DNA of 64,000 nucleotides from Clytia hemisphaerica (taxonomy: Eukaryota; Cnidaria; Hydrozoa; Leptothecata; Clytiidae). The notes beneath the pieces were generated by a model. The model saw nothing but the letters and a program-made list of their open reading frames with translations, was not told where the DNA came from and did not search any database. The stretch's first letter is position 1, and the number at the start of each line of letters is the position of its first letter. The position numbers were made by a program, and so were the translations under genes. The stretch lies in contig CACVBU010001193.1 of the NCBI GenBank assembly GCA_902728285.1, positions 434,001 through 498,000 on the forward strand, in the 5' to 3' direction. This document shows positions 47,401 to 62,400 of this stretch, piece after piece.

Positions 47401-50400
47401 TTTTTGATACACAGTTTTTGAAAAAAATTTATGAAAGCGCCAATTTTTATAAAAACTAGTCTTGTTTTAAACAAAAATTACTTTGAAAGGTGTTTTTATT
47501 AATTATAATGTCATAAAACTCGTTTAAAAATAAGTCAATTTGTAAGTGATTTTCTAATTGATTGCATGAATTTAATACCTCTTTTTTACGTGTTTTTTAC
47601 ACTTTTCGAATAGTGAATTTTGACTTTAAAAGCTCATAAGTAGAGAACAAGTTGGTCAAATTTAAAAAGTGATGGCTCAAATTTTAAGTTAGGATATCTA
47701 CTTTCTAAATATCAAAACTCCAAGCACTTTGGGACATTTGTTCGGCCTCAAGACGTCGGGAAACGTCTGAACCTTTTCGTGGGTCACCCGGTATAATGCA
47801 GTTCGAATAAAATAATCCTTGAAATCCACATTACTGAGAGAAGGAGAGGGAGGTATCACTGACCGCATTGGTGGCTATGGTGCTGCCATCTTGTTCCACC
47901 AGAAATTGAGTCACTTCTAAATGTCCCGCATTTGCTGCATGGTGTAATGGTGTCCAATTGTTCTGAAGAAATAATCCAATTGTGAACGTAACAAGTGATA
48001 CTTTTATTGAAACAATGAAACACATAAGACATAACTGGTCAAAATACAAAAACAAAACAAAACTGAAAGCATATCTATTGGGAGAAACTATCAACACTAT
48101 TGAAAAGGACTTTTGAAAAAGAAATAAAAAAGCTATTAAACGCTTTTCTTTGTAAAAACAATCCACTATCAGAAAAATGCACAGCTTAATAAATAAGGTT
48201 TCCAGAAAACTCAAACCATCGCGCTCTACTATCGCGCGCCGAATTACATTTTATTACCAACTTTTTTTAGTCTAGCAAGCTAGACGACTAATTTATACAT
48301 AGTAGAAATAAAGCAAAAAGTAATGAATGGAACAATTTTAGTCGTCTAGAAACCTTTGTGCACTAACTCCAAACAAAAGAAAGTGTCAATATTGCAATTA
48401 TAATTTTTTCCTGCTCAAAATAATTCTTGAGAAAAAAAATATGTGTGGATTTGTGTATTGAAAGTTTTTCATTTGAGTTGATTTCGTTTTGAGAGTTTGT
48501 TGTTGCTTGATAAATTGTTTTCTCGCTACGCAAGTTTCTGCGTAGCTAGCCAGGGTATCTATAAGGCTGGAACACCGGATTCTTCCAGTCGTTTATACAA
48601 ACTAAATCCCGTATTATTATTAGTATTGGTATTATTAGTATTACACGCATTATAAACGACTCCAGTCTAACTTTTTTTTCGACACCAACTTTTTTTTTTC
48701 GACACCAACTTTTGTTTTTTGTTTTTAAAAAACTAATAAAAATAATGATATGGCTAAGAACATTGACGTATGCTTATTATTAGTGATTCTTATATACCGG
48801 GTGCGCCACAAAAAAGTTTCTCTCTTTAAAATTAATTTTCTCCAAATCTGAAAATTTCAAAAGAACCATTCCAACTTCATTGGAAAGAAGAAAGATAAAC
48901 TTAAATTTTGATGGCTCATTTATTAAATTCGATTCATTAGATCAAAAGTTGTGCTCAATTGAATAAAAAAGTTACTTTCAGAAAGTGCTCTAAAACGTTG
49001 AAATTCGACCTATCAAATCTTTATTCCAAATTTGCAATCGCAATAACCTTTACATGATTAAAAGCATTTTTCAGTAATTAAACACATAAATTTTGGAACT
49101 AAAGGGTCGAAAGGGTTTAAAATCTTAATTAAAATCACTTTAATTTACTTTTACCGAAATTTTTCACAGATTTTTGGTTTTAGTTTGGATAAAGTCTGTG
49201 TAAGGCTGGGTGTGCCTCGAAACCCATATTTGATGAGTCTGTTAAATGAAGCGCCTTACGCGCCTGAATTTCGACGCGCCTTTAAGTTTTGACGCGCCTT
49301 TAAGTTTTGACGCACCTTCTTACGCGCCTTATTATCGATGTACCCTATTTTTTTGACGCGCCTTACTTACTTGCCTTATTACCGACGCGCCCTGAGGTTA
49401 AGTATCAGTAGATAACTCAGGACGACGGACGAATTTTTGAAGCCTTCGTTCGCGCTACGGCACTTTTCTACAGGCTAACCCGAAAGCTAGGCAGACATAC
49501 CCCGGGCAAAAATATCGGATTTGCTCTAGAACGAGAAACTGAACGGAAACGTGTTGTAGAGCAAACCCGATATTTAACCTCGCTATTAGTTCTTTTCAAA
49601 GCAAGTAAGGAATTGTGTTTAATGTCAGCATATTTATTTTTCTTATAGGCATCGTCTTTATAAGAAACCAATCAATAACTTTTGATTTAAGGGAATTTGG
49701 CTTTCGGTAATAACTTTTTTCATAAATCAAAACATAGCATACTTGTTTTTACAAGCATCATTTTCGTAACAAAACTTTATGATAATTTAATAAGGAATGC
49801 TACTTTTAGCCTGAGTAATCGCCCTACCGTTACACTCTTATTTATTTATAAGCATAACGCTTATAAGCACAATTTAGCTAAAATTTGGAAAATAAGAAGG
49901 CATAATCAATTAAGTATGAACTCGCAAGAAAATAACCCACTGAGAATTCAACCAGAAAATGAAATATTGATAAATCCATGTGTCATTGAGTCTATAAATA
50001 GATTTTTACGAAGTGTTTTTGATAAATATGATAAATGATAAAGAAATAAAATCACGTCTGTCTCATAGAGAATGCTAAAAAATTTGGATTAGAAATCAGA
50101 AAAAATGAAATGAACCGCCGTTGTTGTCGTCTTTTTTTCTGAATAATTTTTTGCAGAACATTCGCCTTTCACGTGCCGGGGGGCAATAAAAATCACGTCA
50201 AAATTTACAAAAATTTAAGGTAGTAATACTGTAAGGCACGTCAAAAATTTAGGGTGCGTTGATAATAAGAGGGCGCGTCAAAATTCAGGCGCGTGGGCAC
50301 GTAGGGCGCGTGGGCGCGTCAATAAATGGAAGGCGCGTGGGCGCGTCATTTAACAGACTCATATTTGATGTATTTTTATGAATTTTACCAGATTTTTGGC

Positions 50401-53400
50401 CTTTTTCGACGAATTTCCTGCCTTTTATTGAAATTTAACCTTCCTTTCTATAACAAAAGGTCATTTAGACAGCTAATTATCATTTTTAATGACTGAAATG
50501 AAATCACTGATGTGATTATGCTTCTGTTTAATTTGATAGGTCGATTTTTAACATTTTTGAGCACTTTCTGAACTGAAAGTAACTTTTTTATTTAATTGAG
50601 CATAACCTTTGATCTAATGAATCGAATTTAATAAATGACCCATCAAAATTTAAGTTTATCTTTCTTCTTTCCAATGAAATAGAAACAGTTCTTTTCACTT
50701 TTTTAGCTTTTAGAAAATTAATTTTAAAGACAGTAACTTTTTTGTGGCGTACCCGGTAGAAACATGCGTTTTTTGAGCCAACAAAATTTTTTTGCAAAAA
50801 TCTGCTTGAACCATCTTTTAACTATGATGGTACCCTAATTTCATGCAAAAAATCAGAAAAAATTAATGAACCAATTTTCCAAAAAGTCTAAAAAAACCCG
50901 TTTTTTAGCCGTTTATTGGCCCAAATTTGGCCAAAAATTTTTTTTATCGAAAATCGGGCTCCGTCACATTCGAGGGCTTATAGTTACACATCTTTGTGCA
51001 AAAAATCAGAAAAAACTAATGAGCTAAACTCCAGAAAAGTTGGTAACGAACGGACGAGCGGACGAACGAGGTTAATTTATAGGACCTCCACGGGGAAGGT
51101 CCAATAAACTTACTCGCAATAATGCAGGTGCAGGTTATATTCTTATCAAAATCGGTCTTCAAACTCACTGGGGTATAGTTTGGACAATTTTCACCCTTAC
51201 AATTTATAAAACTTATTCTTGTTTATAAAGGCGGTGACGTGTATCGATTTTTTGAGATAACAATTTAGTTTTCAATGCATACCCTTAGTACATACCGAAG
51301 TTCGATAATAATAAAAAGTAAGTAGCCTAACATATTTTATAACATAATTTTTGTACCCTTTATTGGTCAACGGTTTCTGTGGTAGTTATTGTAAAATTTA
51401 CGGACTAAATAACGTATCCTTCTTCAAAAGCCGTAAAAGGGTCAAAATATCTTTGACTATGAGGTGGAGAGGAAACCTACCTTGTCTTCATCATCAACGA
51501 GAGCACCTTGGCCAAGAAGTAGTTGCACAAGTTTCACATGTCCACTGGATGCTGCAATGTGTAGAGGACTTCGCCCATTGGCATCTGTCAGACTGATGAG
51601 GTCTGCTGAGCGAGATAACAGCAAACTTGCAACCTCCGTTCGACCCTCTTTGATTGCGCAATGCAAAGCTGTTAAACCCTGAAAGTAAGAAAAGTGTGAC
51701 TTGACCTGACAACGAGGGGGAATGTTTTGTAGCTAGATAGCAATCAAGGAGATTCATACCATATAAATGACATCAAATGGCATCGACATCATCGCATCGT
51801 TTCTTGACCATTTATCACTGGAACTGTCATCCAGAAAGTATGGTTTAGAGTTTTTGTGTTAAACCAAATATGAAGAAATGATCGAACTTACATCATTGGA
51901 AGTCTTCTGATCAAGAACGCACTCTTCGGTTTGTATGAGTTTACGAACAATTCCTTCGTTACCTTGATATGACGCCAAATGAAGTGGAGTCAAACCGTGC
52001 TGGAAAGAAAGATATTACTGTAACATTATAACATTTCTAACCAGTGTAATCTTTCCCCTCTTAACATTTTCCCTGCCCTACCAAAACCAATATCAGAAAG
52101 TTGGATTGTTAATACTTAGTCAACCAATTCACTTTTCTTAAGATTTTTATAAACGTTTGTTACAAAAAGAGTTTTTTACCTCAGTTTCTTCAGGATTCTT
52201 ATTGGTTGGACACTGAAAGAAAAAAAAGGGTGATCAGTTATAATTCAAAGTTGTTGAACCTCAAGAAAGGAGATCTTGAAACTGTCAAATTCTTAATTGC
52301 AGCTGCTACAAGGTGGGTCGTTTTCGAACTTTCGTGAGGGAGGTTGCCCCTCTTGAAATTATGACATTGTTACCATAAAAGTAAGATTAATACGTTCGAT
52401 GCTTAGTGAATTCATTGATGTTGATATGCCTATGAACGTTTTAAGCGAAGATGATATGATGTCGATGTGAAAATTTATTTCCAAGAAAGAATTATCTTTT
52501 GCAGCTTACCTCGCTTAGAGCATGAGAAGGTATTTTCAGCAAAAGTAACGCCAATACTGCTTCTTGGTCAAATTCTGCAGCTGAATGAATCGGTGAAAGA
52601 CCATTCTAAGGAGAAAAGGTAACATAATAAAGAACGAGATTCTATTGGTTGGCGAGTGAAACATAAGGAAAAGTTATACTTTGTTGTCAACCATCAAAAC
52701 ATATACCACCCAACAACAAACTTGCACCCACACAACATTAAATGTAGAATTGAAAAAACAAAAACTTTTACAAAAAAAGTAAAATGCTTGACATGTGTTT
52801 TAAATGTGTTTAATAAAATTTCTGCCTTTTTGTTGTTGAAATTTGCCAAAAAAAAATTTTCCAAATTCGTGCTCGTTCACCTTCGACGATATTTTAATCA
52901 TAGATCTACGATCGTACAAAAGCATTTAAAGTTAATTTTTTTAAAAGGTCACCTTGGCACTGACAACAGAGAGACTAATTTTTGATTTGAGGACTTCAAT
53001 GATTGGAGTGTGACCGAACTTCGCAGCGAGGTGCATAGGTGTATAGCCTTCCTTGTCTTCTTCTTGCACCGAAGCTCCTTCTTCCAGAAGTAATTCCACC
53101 AGCTCAAGATGACCAAGTCCACTGGCGACGTGGATCGGCTGTTGACCTGTCAACTATGATGAAGAAAGTAAGAATGAAAATTTTGTAGATCAGAGAAACA
53201 CAATCTGGTGTTCGTCGAAGAATCCTTCGTTGGAAGAATGTTTTATATTTTACCTTATTCAATTTGGAAATCATGTTTCGATCACTTTTGACCAACATTT
53301 TCATGACTTCGAGACTTCCTTTGGATGCTGCGATGTGAGCACAATTATTCCCTTCCTATGAATTAAACAATATGTCTAGTATCCGCATTTGCAAGAAAAG

Positions 53401-56400
53401 AATGACACAGTGGACTCTTGGCAATTAAAACATTTCTATAATTCAGTATCCGAATAGAAGTTAATCAATGTTGAGTTTGATATCGGTTTTTGGGAAGATT
53501 TTATTTGGTTTGAATTAAAAAAAAATCCAAATTTTTTGTCATTTTTTGAAAATTCCTTTTTTTACTGTTTCAGGTAATTCTTTCAATTTTTGTAGAGGGT
53601 GTTGTGGTATCAATACCAATTTAGGGAAATTGAAATCATCAAGAAAATTGAGGTTATCAAGTTAGAAACGATATCAATTTTAAGGGCTCTGGTACGTCTA
53701 ATATCATCATACCTAGAAAAGACAGGCTTTTGGGCCATGGGGTTTGTATGATGGGGTTGGTATCATAGACCTTGATCCCTCCTCCGTGGTTGACGCTAAA
53801 TATTGAGGTAACTAATAAATTCATTTCAAAAGTTCACCTACTTGGTTAGTGGTACCTCCAAGGTCAGGGTATCGATCCAGAAACATTTGTACCACTGAAG
53901 GATGGTTATTCTCGCATGCTGCATGAATTGGTGTTTGCTCTTGCTATAAGGAAATATTATAATGGACTCGTGCCATTATTGAGAAATTATTTCGTGTCTA
54001 GTTTACTGGGTGCTGAAAACTCAGACAAACCCTCTACAGCATAAATCTAAATTGATCAATTATGAGAACAAAATACCATTTTAAAAAGAAGGACTTACTA
54101 AGTCTTTTGCGTAAGCGTTTGCACCAAAATTGAGGAGCGTTTTACAAGCATGGATGTGTCCGTTCTCTGCTGCTTTATGCAACGAAACTTGTTTTTCCTG
54201 TAAACAAAAAACAGTGAGCTAAAACTAGGAACTACTATTACCAGCTACATCAAAACAGTACGGTTTAGTACAGGTTTTTACTATACAAGCTGACCTAGAA
54301 TAATTATCAACAGTGCCCTTGGCACACCTTCAATGTTGAAAAGAAGAAAACTTACGAGCGAAGGTATTTCATAGCTTGCTTTGTATTTGGCCACTAGTCG
54401 TTCAACAATTTGATTGTGGCCTTTGGATGCAGCCAGACTGACTGGAGTTTCTCCCGCCTTCGTCTTGGCATCCGCATAAGCTCGTTTGGAGAGTAGAATT
54501 TCAGCCACTTGAAGATGTCCATTTTCGCAAGAAATGTGAAGAGCATTTTTACCATTCTATATAAAAACAGTAAGTTATATGAGCAGAGAAGTTTTTGAAA
54601 AGTGATATAGACACGAACGAAAAAAACCTGATCGGATTTTTCATCGAGTGGAACTTATAGTCTGTCCATCTCTCCTAGCGACTGGACGACAAACGAAAAT
54701 TAGACAAAATATTTTAAATTTCAAAATTATTATTAATTATATAGAGGTCAATAGAGCTGTAAAATGTAATTCTACGAATAAAACATTTTGCATACAGCAA
54801 GTCTTACCTCATCAAAAAGGTCGATCCTTGCTTGATATTCCAGCAACAGTTTGACGACGCTTGCAAATCCACCATTACTGGCGATCAATATAGGTGACCA
54901 GCCGTTCTATATTACAAAATGATAACGTTTCAAGAAAATGAAATGATCTAATTAAAAAAACTGTAAGGTCAAAATAGCAAAACAGCAGTTGTTTCAAGAC
55001 TACTGTAAAATGAATGTACTAATGAAAGAATGGATGGTACCTTGTTAATTTTGTTGACAAGTTTGCTTGCATTGCTCGGTGTCAAGGAGGATAGAATCAT
55101 GCGCATCACTTCAGCGTTACCAGAATGGCAACAATAATGTAAAGGTGTCTCCTCAGTCTAAATCAAATTGAAGATGTGATTAAAACCAAATTGACAGAAC
55201 TGTTCCCTTACCTTTGACTTCAACTGAAATGATTGATAAATGATAGTTGAGTTGACTGTCTTTGAATCGACAAGAACGGAATGTAAAATTAGAACACGTC
55301 TATTTTCCGTAAAACTTTTGATTTTAAACAAGATTTACATGGTTTAAAGTGGACCTAAGTTGGACCTAAGTTTATTTTAAAAGATGGTGTAGCGACTTCT
55401 GAACATGTATAAAATTTCAAAAAAAGATATAACCTATCTAACTAATGCTCAAACAATGAGAGATGACGAACAATCCTTTGTTTACAGAATGACACTTGTA
55501 AAAATGACGAACCTCGTTGTTGAGTATATCGAGTTCAGCATGGTTATCGATAACCAGTTTGGTGAAATCTGTGTACGTCTTTTGGGCTGACAACGATGGC
55601 TGGATGCTTCCGCAATAATGTAAAACTGTCTCACCTTTCTACAAAAAGAGACCAAAGACAAAAAAATTAAAGCAAGCCATAATCGGTAAAGCTAAGCTAT
55701 CTTTTTGCAACGGAATGAAAATACTGCAGAAAGTTAAGTTTCAGCTGGTTTTGTTGCAAGTGCTTTCACTTTTTCCTTGCAATTTATTGGATATTATCTG
55801 ATTATGATGCAGTTAAAAGTAAACAAGCTACATGCTGAATGGATCTACCTGAAGGCTAATGTGATAAGAAAATAGAGAAAATGGCAACAAAAGTAACAAA
55901 ATGCAAGCTAAAAAATCACAGAAATCACGAGAAATGCTCATTTTCCCTAAAAATAACAAAAAGGAATTTCCCAAATAAGGGAATACTATCTTAAAAATTA
56001 CGATCTTAAGCCACTTTTATGCAAAAAACCTGAAAAAGCGATTTCACACAAAGTCCAAAAAACCCCCTTTTTAGGCACTTTTTGGCCCAAATTTGCCGCA
56101 AAAATTATTTTTTGGAAAATCGGGCTCCATCAGATTTCCAACATCACCATTTTACATCATTTCAGATCATTGTGCAAAAAATCAATAAAAGATACCGAGA
56201 CAGTCGCGAGAAATACTCATTTTCCCTAAAAATGACAAAAGGGAACTCCCCCAAAATAAGGAAATCAGAGTTTTACAGCCAAAAGAATTTCCGGAAAAAA
56301 CAGCTTCAGCCAATTTTTAAAGAACCTTGCCTTCTAACTTTATGCAAAAAATCATGAAAAAAAAGTCCAAAAAAACCTTACTTTTAGGCAGTTTTTGCCC

Positions 56401-59400
56401 AAATTTGCCCCAAATTTTATTTTTTCAGAAATCACCACTTTTTGGATACTGTGATTTTGCATCACTATGCGAAAAATCAGGAAAACAAATAAGCCAATCT
56501 CGAGCAAAGCCGGTTATCTGGCACCCAGATCCAGAAATTTTCATCCGACACGCTAAAGCTCTGAAGGTCGGGGACATTTTCAACATATAGAAGATTTACG
56601 AACATTGGTTAATTTAAAGGACCTTATAGGTAGGTCCAAAAAAATAAACAAAGAAACAAGAAACTTGATAATGTGGATAATTACCTTATTTCTTTGGTTG
56701 ACAGTTTGTGTGAATTGCTCTTTGGTCATTAGACTTCTCATATCATCCAACAATTCAAGTGCAATAGCAATGGAGAGGTTCTTGGCTGCCACATGTAACG
56801 CAGTCTCTCCACTCTATAAAAACAAAAAAAGAACTTGTTATCGTTGTTCCAGTCGTCGATAAAGAAGACGTATTTGAAAGCTAACTTGAACTTTGCTTCT
56901 ATTTTGCTCTTTAATCATCGGGAAAAAGTTAAGCTACGAAAAAAGTTACGAAAAAGTACGAACATCGTTGACGTTGCCAACTTTGACGCCTTCTTTCCTC
57001 AACATCTTAGCGATCGCATAATTGTTGTGGCGAACTGCAACGTGAAGTGGTGTGTCTGCATGCTGAAAGGGATGTAAGAGAGGAGGGAAGTATTACTTTC
57101 GTTGTGATAAGATTTTCACGCTTTACTGCTACTATGGAAAGGAACCGTATAAAAATCCATTAAAAACATTTTACAAAAACACAGTCTTTGCCACTGTCTT
57201 ATACCTCAGTTATATCGAGGTTGATTTTTAGGAGGAAGTATTCATCCATGCAAAAAAGGAAGAAATCAACATAATTAGTGAAGAGTTGAAAAAAGTTCTT
57301 ACACCGTCCTTTTGATCAATTTTGATACCACTTCGGACGAGCATCTGCACCACCTGTTCAGAATGTCGTTGAAGTTTGGCAGCCAAATGCAGCGGCGATT
57401 CTTGTCTCTGTTCAATAAAAGGAAAGAAAAGATTAATAAGAAATATTTTCGCAGGCGCTTTCCCCCTTAAACAAAAAGCTGTCCGCGTAGAAGAATTGTA
57501 AAGGTGTTCCACAACGATTTTTAAGAGAAGCCCTTTAAAAACAGTATCTAAAGATTTCTCGAGATAGAGAATTTTTATCATGTGCGTTGGATGTTCTTTG
57601 ACAAGTGAAAGACAGATTTCAATGATGTACCTCTCCACCGAGCTGATTGACGGTAGCACCTTCACCAAGCAGTACTTGAACCACACTATGTTTGCCATAC
57701 ATAACAGCAACGTGTAGTGCTGTGTAACCATCCTATTGCAGTAACAACAAGAACATATCATTTATTCTATCATACATTTACAGTCATATTTCCACCAAAA
57801 ACATGAAAAAGATTTTTGCGAAAAGTGACTTGATATTCCCCTAAGAAAAACAAAGATGCTGAAGTAACAAAATCAGTTCCCTCAAGAAAAAATTTGAGAA
57901 TTTATAAGATGGTTTACCTTAGTTGCGGTATCAATGGCAGCACCTTTCGAAATCAAAGTGTTGACGACGTGAGCATGCCCTTGTCGTGCTGCTTCATGCA
58001 ACGCCGAAGCTCCGTCCTGTGAACAAGAAAAATTGTGATTTAATTAAAGAAAGTGGGTAGTATCATATAGTCAGGAAGTTATTTTAAGTTGTGTAGATTA
58101 AAACCTATATAAATGAATAACCAAGCCTTCGAAGATGATGCCTTATAATCACTAATTTCCAGGCAAAACCCAAAGCCACCGAAAATATGATGAAAAAGTC
58201 TGTTAATTCCGCAACCATTACTTTACATTATCCCATTATATACTATTCGAAGGCTCTCGAAAAACGATGTAGAGGACATTTAAAAACGAAATGAGTCGAT
58301 TCTTAAGCACCTCGAGAAAATCGACTGGCGCAAATAATCTGCTGATGTTAAAAAGGCAGAGAAGATATTTTTTATAGTTTCAACTTTAACTCTCCACAGT
58401 GGTAAGTGACTCAGTGTTTAGTAAATCTGAACTTTGGCTAATTTTCATGCATTGAGCTGGGAACAACTAGCGTCATTGTTATTATTTTTTATGAAGGCGG
58501 CAATGCACAAGATAATTTAGTGCCCAGCTCTAAAGAATGAATGTGAAAGTTCAGTAAGAATAGAGACTCTTGTAGTATAAGTATATTTATATTTGTACCT
58601 TGTTGGGCATCTGGACGAGAACTCCTTTACTGATAAGGTACAAACAAATGTCAGGGTGTCCACATTTAGCTGCCAAGTGGAGAAGCGTACTTCCGTCCTA
58701 TTGGTGAATAAAAACAAGATGATATCAGTAAATAAACAAGAGAAATCAACCATTAAATAAATATTAATTCAGATATTTTCAGCACTTGAAAAATTATTTT
58801 ACATAGTCCTAGTGTCCTTTCCAATCGGATTCTATTTCGTTGGATAAGCTAGGCGATTCTTTTTAGTGGAGAGAATAGAGGAGCTAGTTCATAATAACAA
58901 ATCAGCACTCATATCCACTTGACCATCCCATCATGTCAAAGCCAATCACTAACATTGTGCAATCACTTAACAGCTTGCATTTTTGCTTAAAAAAGCCTCA
59001 CTGAATTCGTTTTATGTTTTACCTGTGATCGCTGTTGAAGATCACTGTGAAATTCATCCACTAGAAGTTTGACGATTTCCATGTTGCCACTTGTTGTTGC
59101 CAGGTTCGTTGCTGTACGATTATTCTGAAGATTAAAAAAAGATAAATAGTTATTACCCTCCTTTCTAGCCAACAGATCCGGATCGAGAGGGTTAGGTGGG
59201 ATTTTGTGAGATAAACCTAGTAACACATCAAAAACTGTGGTAAGATTTCAATGAACTATGAGATCTGCTTGCACTTACACTATCTTTCAATCCAACGACG
59301 GCTTTGCATTCACTAAAGAAGTGAACTGTCTTCACGTCTTGCTCGTGCGCCGAAATATGAAGAGGTGTTTGCCCGTCAGCCTGTTTAAAGGTAAGAACGT

Positions 59401-62400
59401 TATAGAGATAAATTAATTTAAGAAAAGTACTGCTTCATCACACCAAGAAATTCCAACAGAAACGGATGCTTTAAAGATCTCACATAAAAATCATTCAAAG
59501 TTCTTACGTTTTGTGTGTTAACAGAGGCCCCATTTTCGACCAACAAACGGATAGCTTCAGTGTTGCATTTACGTGCAGCCAGGTGAAGTGCACTGTCACC
59601 ATGCTCGTAATTCACCGCTTTGATCTGATCCGCCACACTGTTTTCTAACAGCAAATTGACGAGTTCCATCTTACCGTTACTGATGGCTATATGGAGTGGT
59701 AACATACCAACCTAGAAGAAGAAAAACACATTCAGTGACTTCTTCGCAAATATTTTTGAACAATGAAAGAAGCATACAAGCATTTAAGATCAAATAAGAA
59801 AAAGACGTTTGAGATTTTGGATAAATACTTTGTCTTGTTCCAATCTAGCATTGCTGCCCATCTTCTCCAAGAAAAGTTGCACGACGGCCAGTGCACTTTC
59901 ATCCGTTCGCGAACATGCTTTGTGTAAACAATTCTTCTCATAATACTACAAAGAAAAGGATAAAAGATTTGATCGTTATCATGTTTATGTCGTTCACTAT
60001 GTTCAATTAACACGCGGAAAAGTCTTTTTCGTCACTGCCCACTATTTCGACACCCCCACTTACATCATTATTATTGTTCACCTTTGCAAATGAGCATATT
60101 CCAAACTGATTCTGCAAAGAAATGAGAACTCCTCAGTCTCTGGAATTAGAAATATCTTTTTCTTCACCGGTAGTCCTTGATCAGAACAAGCAATCCTGTC
60201 AAATTAAACAAATTGCCCCATATAAAGCCTATACTTAGGTTACCTAGGAATCTGGGGACTGGAATTGTATTTGTGGAGATCAAAAGAAGAAAAATGAAGC
60301 TTCATACCCCAGCCACGATGAAAGGGTTGGCGCCACCTTCGAAAAGTAACGAGATCACTTCTGTCGTGGAAAACGTAGCTGCATGGAACAATGCAGTTCT
60401 CCCTTCCTATAATCAAAAGAGAACAATGAGTTATGACAAAAATGTTCAGGTTCTACTTCTCCAGTACACAATAACTCCTCTTGCGATACATGTTTTATTT
60501 TGAGAGGAAGTAATATCTCATTTGTTGCAGCCGAAGTCGGTAAACAGAAACACCTATTAGAAATTTCAGAGTGGCAACATCGATATCTGTACAAACCAGG
60601 TATTGTAAATCCCTCAAAATTCGCTCGAAATTCCATGAACATTTTAGCATCAAAATTCTGAATTGAGTTCTGAAAGTGATACTTTTCATGGCTGGAACCC
60701 CCCCCCCTGGCCTGAGGGGGGGGGGCTAAAAGGTCGAGCAGCAATTGGTACCTGATTTTAGCCTGTGGCTAGGGGAGACTAACCATGTTAGGGGTCACCT
60801 AAGTTTTTTCAGATGGACTTGGGGGCTAGATTCTATGTTATAAGTGCATGTTTTGAGTGCATTTTTAAGCAATCTAGAGCTCAAATTCTCAAAATTCCCT
60901 TCCTCGGGCCAAACCATGGTTGGCCTTCGCAGTGTAACTAAACTTCAGCCCCAGTTTTCAGTTGAAAATGCTTCCTACGGTACTGATCAAAATTCTGTAA
61001 TCCTGTTGCATTTACTTAGATAAAAAATCTGTCTGGCAAGGGATCGGCACCCTGGCTTGCAAAACCTTGATAATCTGGCATGGACCTTCAGTACTTAGCT
61101 TATCTCTTATTTCTAAGGGCATTTATTATATTTAGCAATTAAGCTAAACTAACTGTTGTACCATCAACTACTCTAACTTGGGACTATCTGACAAAACATA
61201 GGACGGCAATTCGCTCACCATTTCACCGAACCTACAAAGTCATTTGATTTGAGTTAAGGAATCGGCGTAGTTAAAAATACACGATTTCTCTTTCGATTTT
61301 ACAGTACAAGTAAAAATACAGACCAGATATGCAACAGTCCCATGTTTTGACCAATCGTCCCAAGTTAGAGCAGTTGACAGTATTTGTTTGATTGTTTGAA
61401 AAGGATTTTCGAAAAAATTTGACGTGTCATTGGATTAGGGGTCTCCTAAAATATTTGGCAACCAGGTTACCTAATTCTTAGGGGTCACCTGAATTCTTAG
61501 GGGGCACCTAAAACCTGCTGCCAAGCCATGCTTTTATGGACCTACCTGGTTGTCAAAACTAATCAATGAACATTGAAACAATGAAACACATATAGACATA
61601 ACTGGACAAAATAAAAAAATATAATGAGAGCATATCAGCTATCAACACTATTGAAAAAGAGTTATTAAAACGCTTTTTTTTAATAAAACAATCCACTATC
61701 AGAAAAATGCACAGCTTAATAAATAAAGTTTCCAGAAAACTCAAACCATCGCGCTCTACCGTGACATTTTCTTCTTTTAGAAAAAATAATAATACAAATA
61801 ATATTGATCTATGCTTATATATAGTGATTCTTATAGATAAAGATTCGTTTTTCAACCAAAAAAATAATAAGTGTTTCTAGAAAACTCAAACCATTGCCCC
61901 ACCGTGACATTTTCATCTTAAAAAAAAACTAATAAAAATAATAATTTGACTACAAGAACATTGATCTATGCTTATAAATAGCGATTTTTATAGATAAAGA
62001 TTCGTTTTTTGAGCCGAAAATTTTTTTTGGTGAAAACCTGCTTCAGCCATCTTTTACCAATGATGTTAGCCTACTTTCAGAATAAATTAATGATCCTCTT
62101 TTTCACAAAGTCTTAAAAACCCTTTTTTTAGCCGTTTTTTGGCTGAAATTTGCCCAAAAATTTTTTTTTTCGAAAATCGGGCTCCGTCACATTTTGGCCA
62201 CCACCATTTTGCACCTTTATACCAAAAACCAAAAGATTCCTATGATTCAATCCTGAGAAAAGTTGGTAACAGACGAACGAACGGACGAACAAACACAGGT
62301 TAATTTATAGGACCTCCACCCCACCGGGGTAGGTCCAAAGATTACGAGTGCAATTTTCGAATTGCACAAGTTATCATGTGATTACTAGCTAATCGCACAA

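Larger units (their letters stand above)
47990..51103 (+). repeat. GGACCTACC-family element carrying two nested insertions
   Basis: The left part (ACAAGTGATACTTTTATTG, then GAAACAATGAAACACATAAG) lacks the GGACCTACC terminus through a small deletion. The right end GGTTAATTTATAGG...GGGGAAGGTCCA is at 51103. It is interrupted by the element at 48797-50756. Lies in the 3.5-kb intron between TRPN exons 25 and 26. Confidence 0.75.

Noticed and set aside
49697-50038. Transposase of the MULE-like element
   Set aside because: 113 codons, no conserved catalytic pattern; not supportable.
51760-51823. Possible TRPN exon (SDKWSRNDAMMSMPFDVIYM)
   Set aside because: It has splice-like ends but is 64 nt (or 58 nt) long and its open frame does not match the phase-0 neighbours. 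Splicing exon 24 directly to exon 25 gives a perfect ankyrin repeat.
57204-57235. Possible small TRPN exon (NLDITE with GTATAA donor)
   Set aside because: No acceptor AG upstream within reach, and the flanking exons join well without it.
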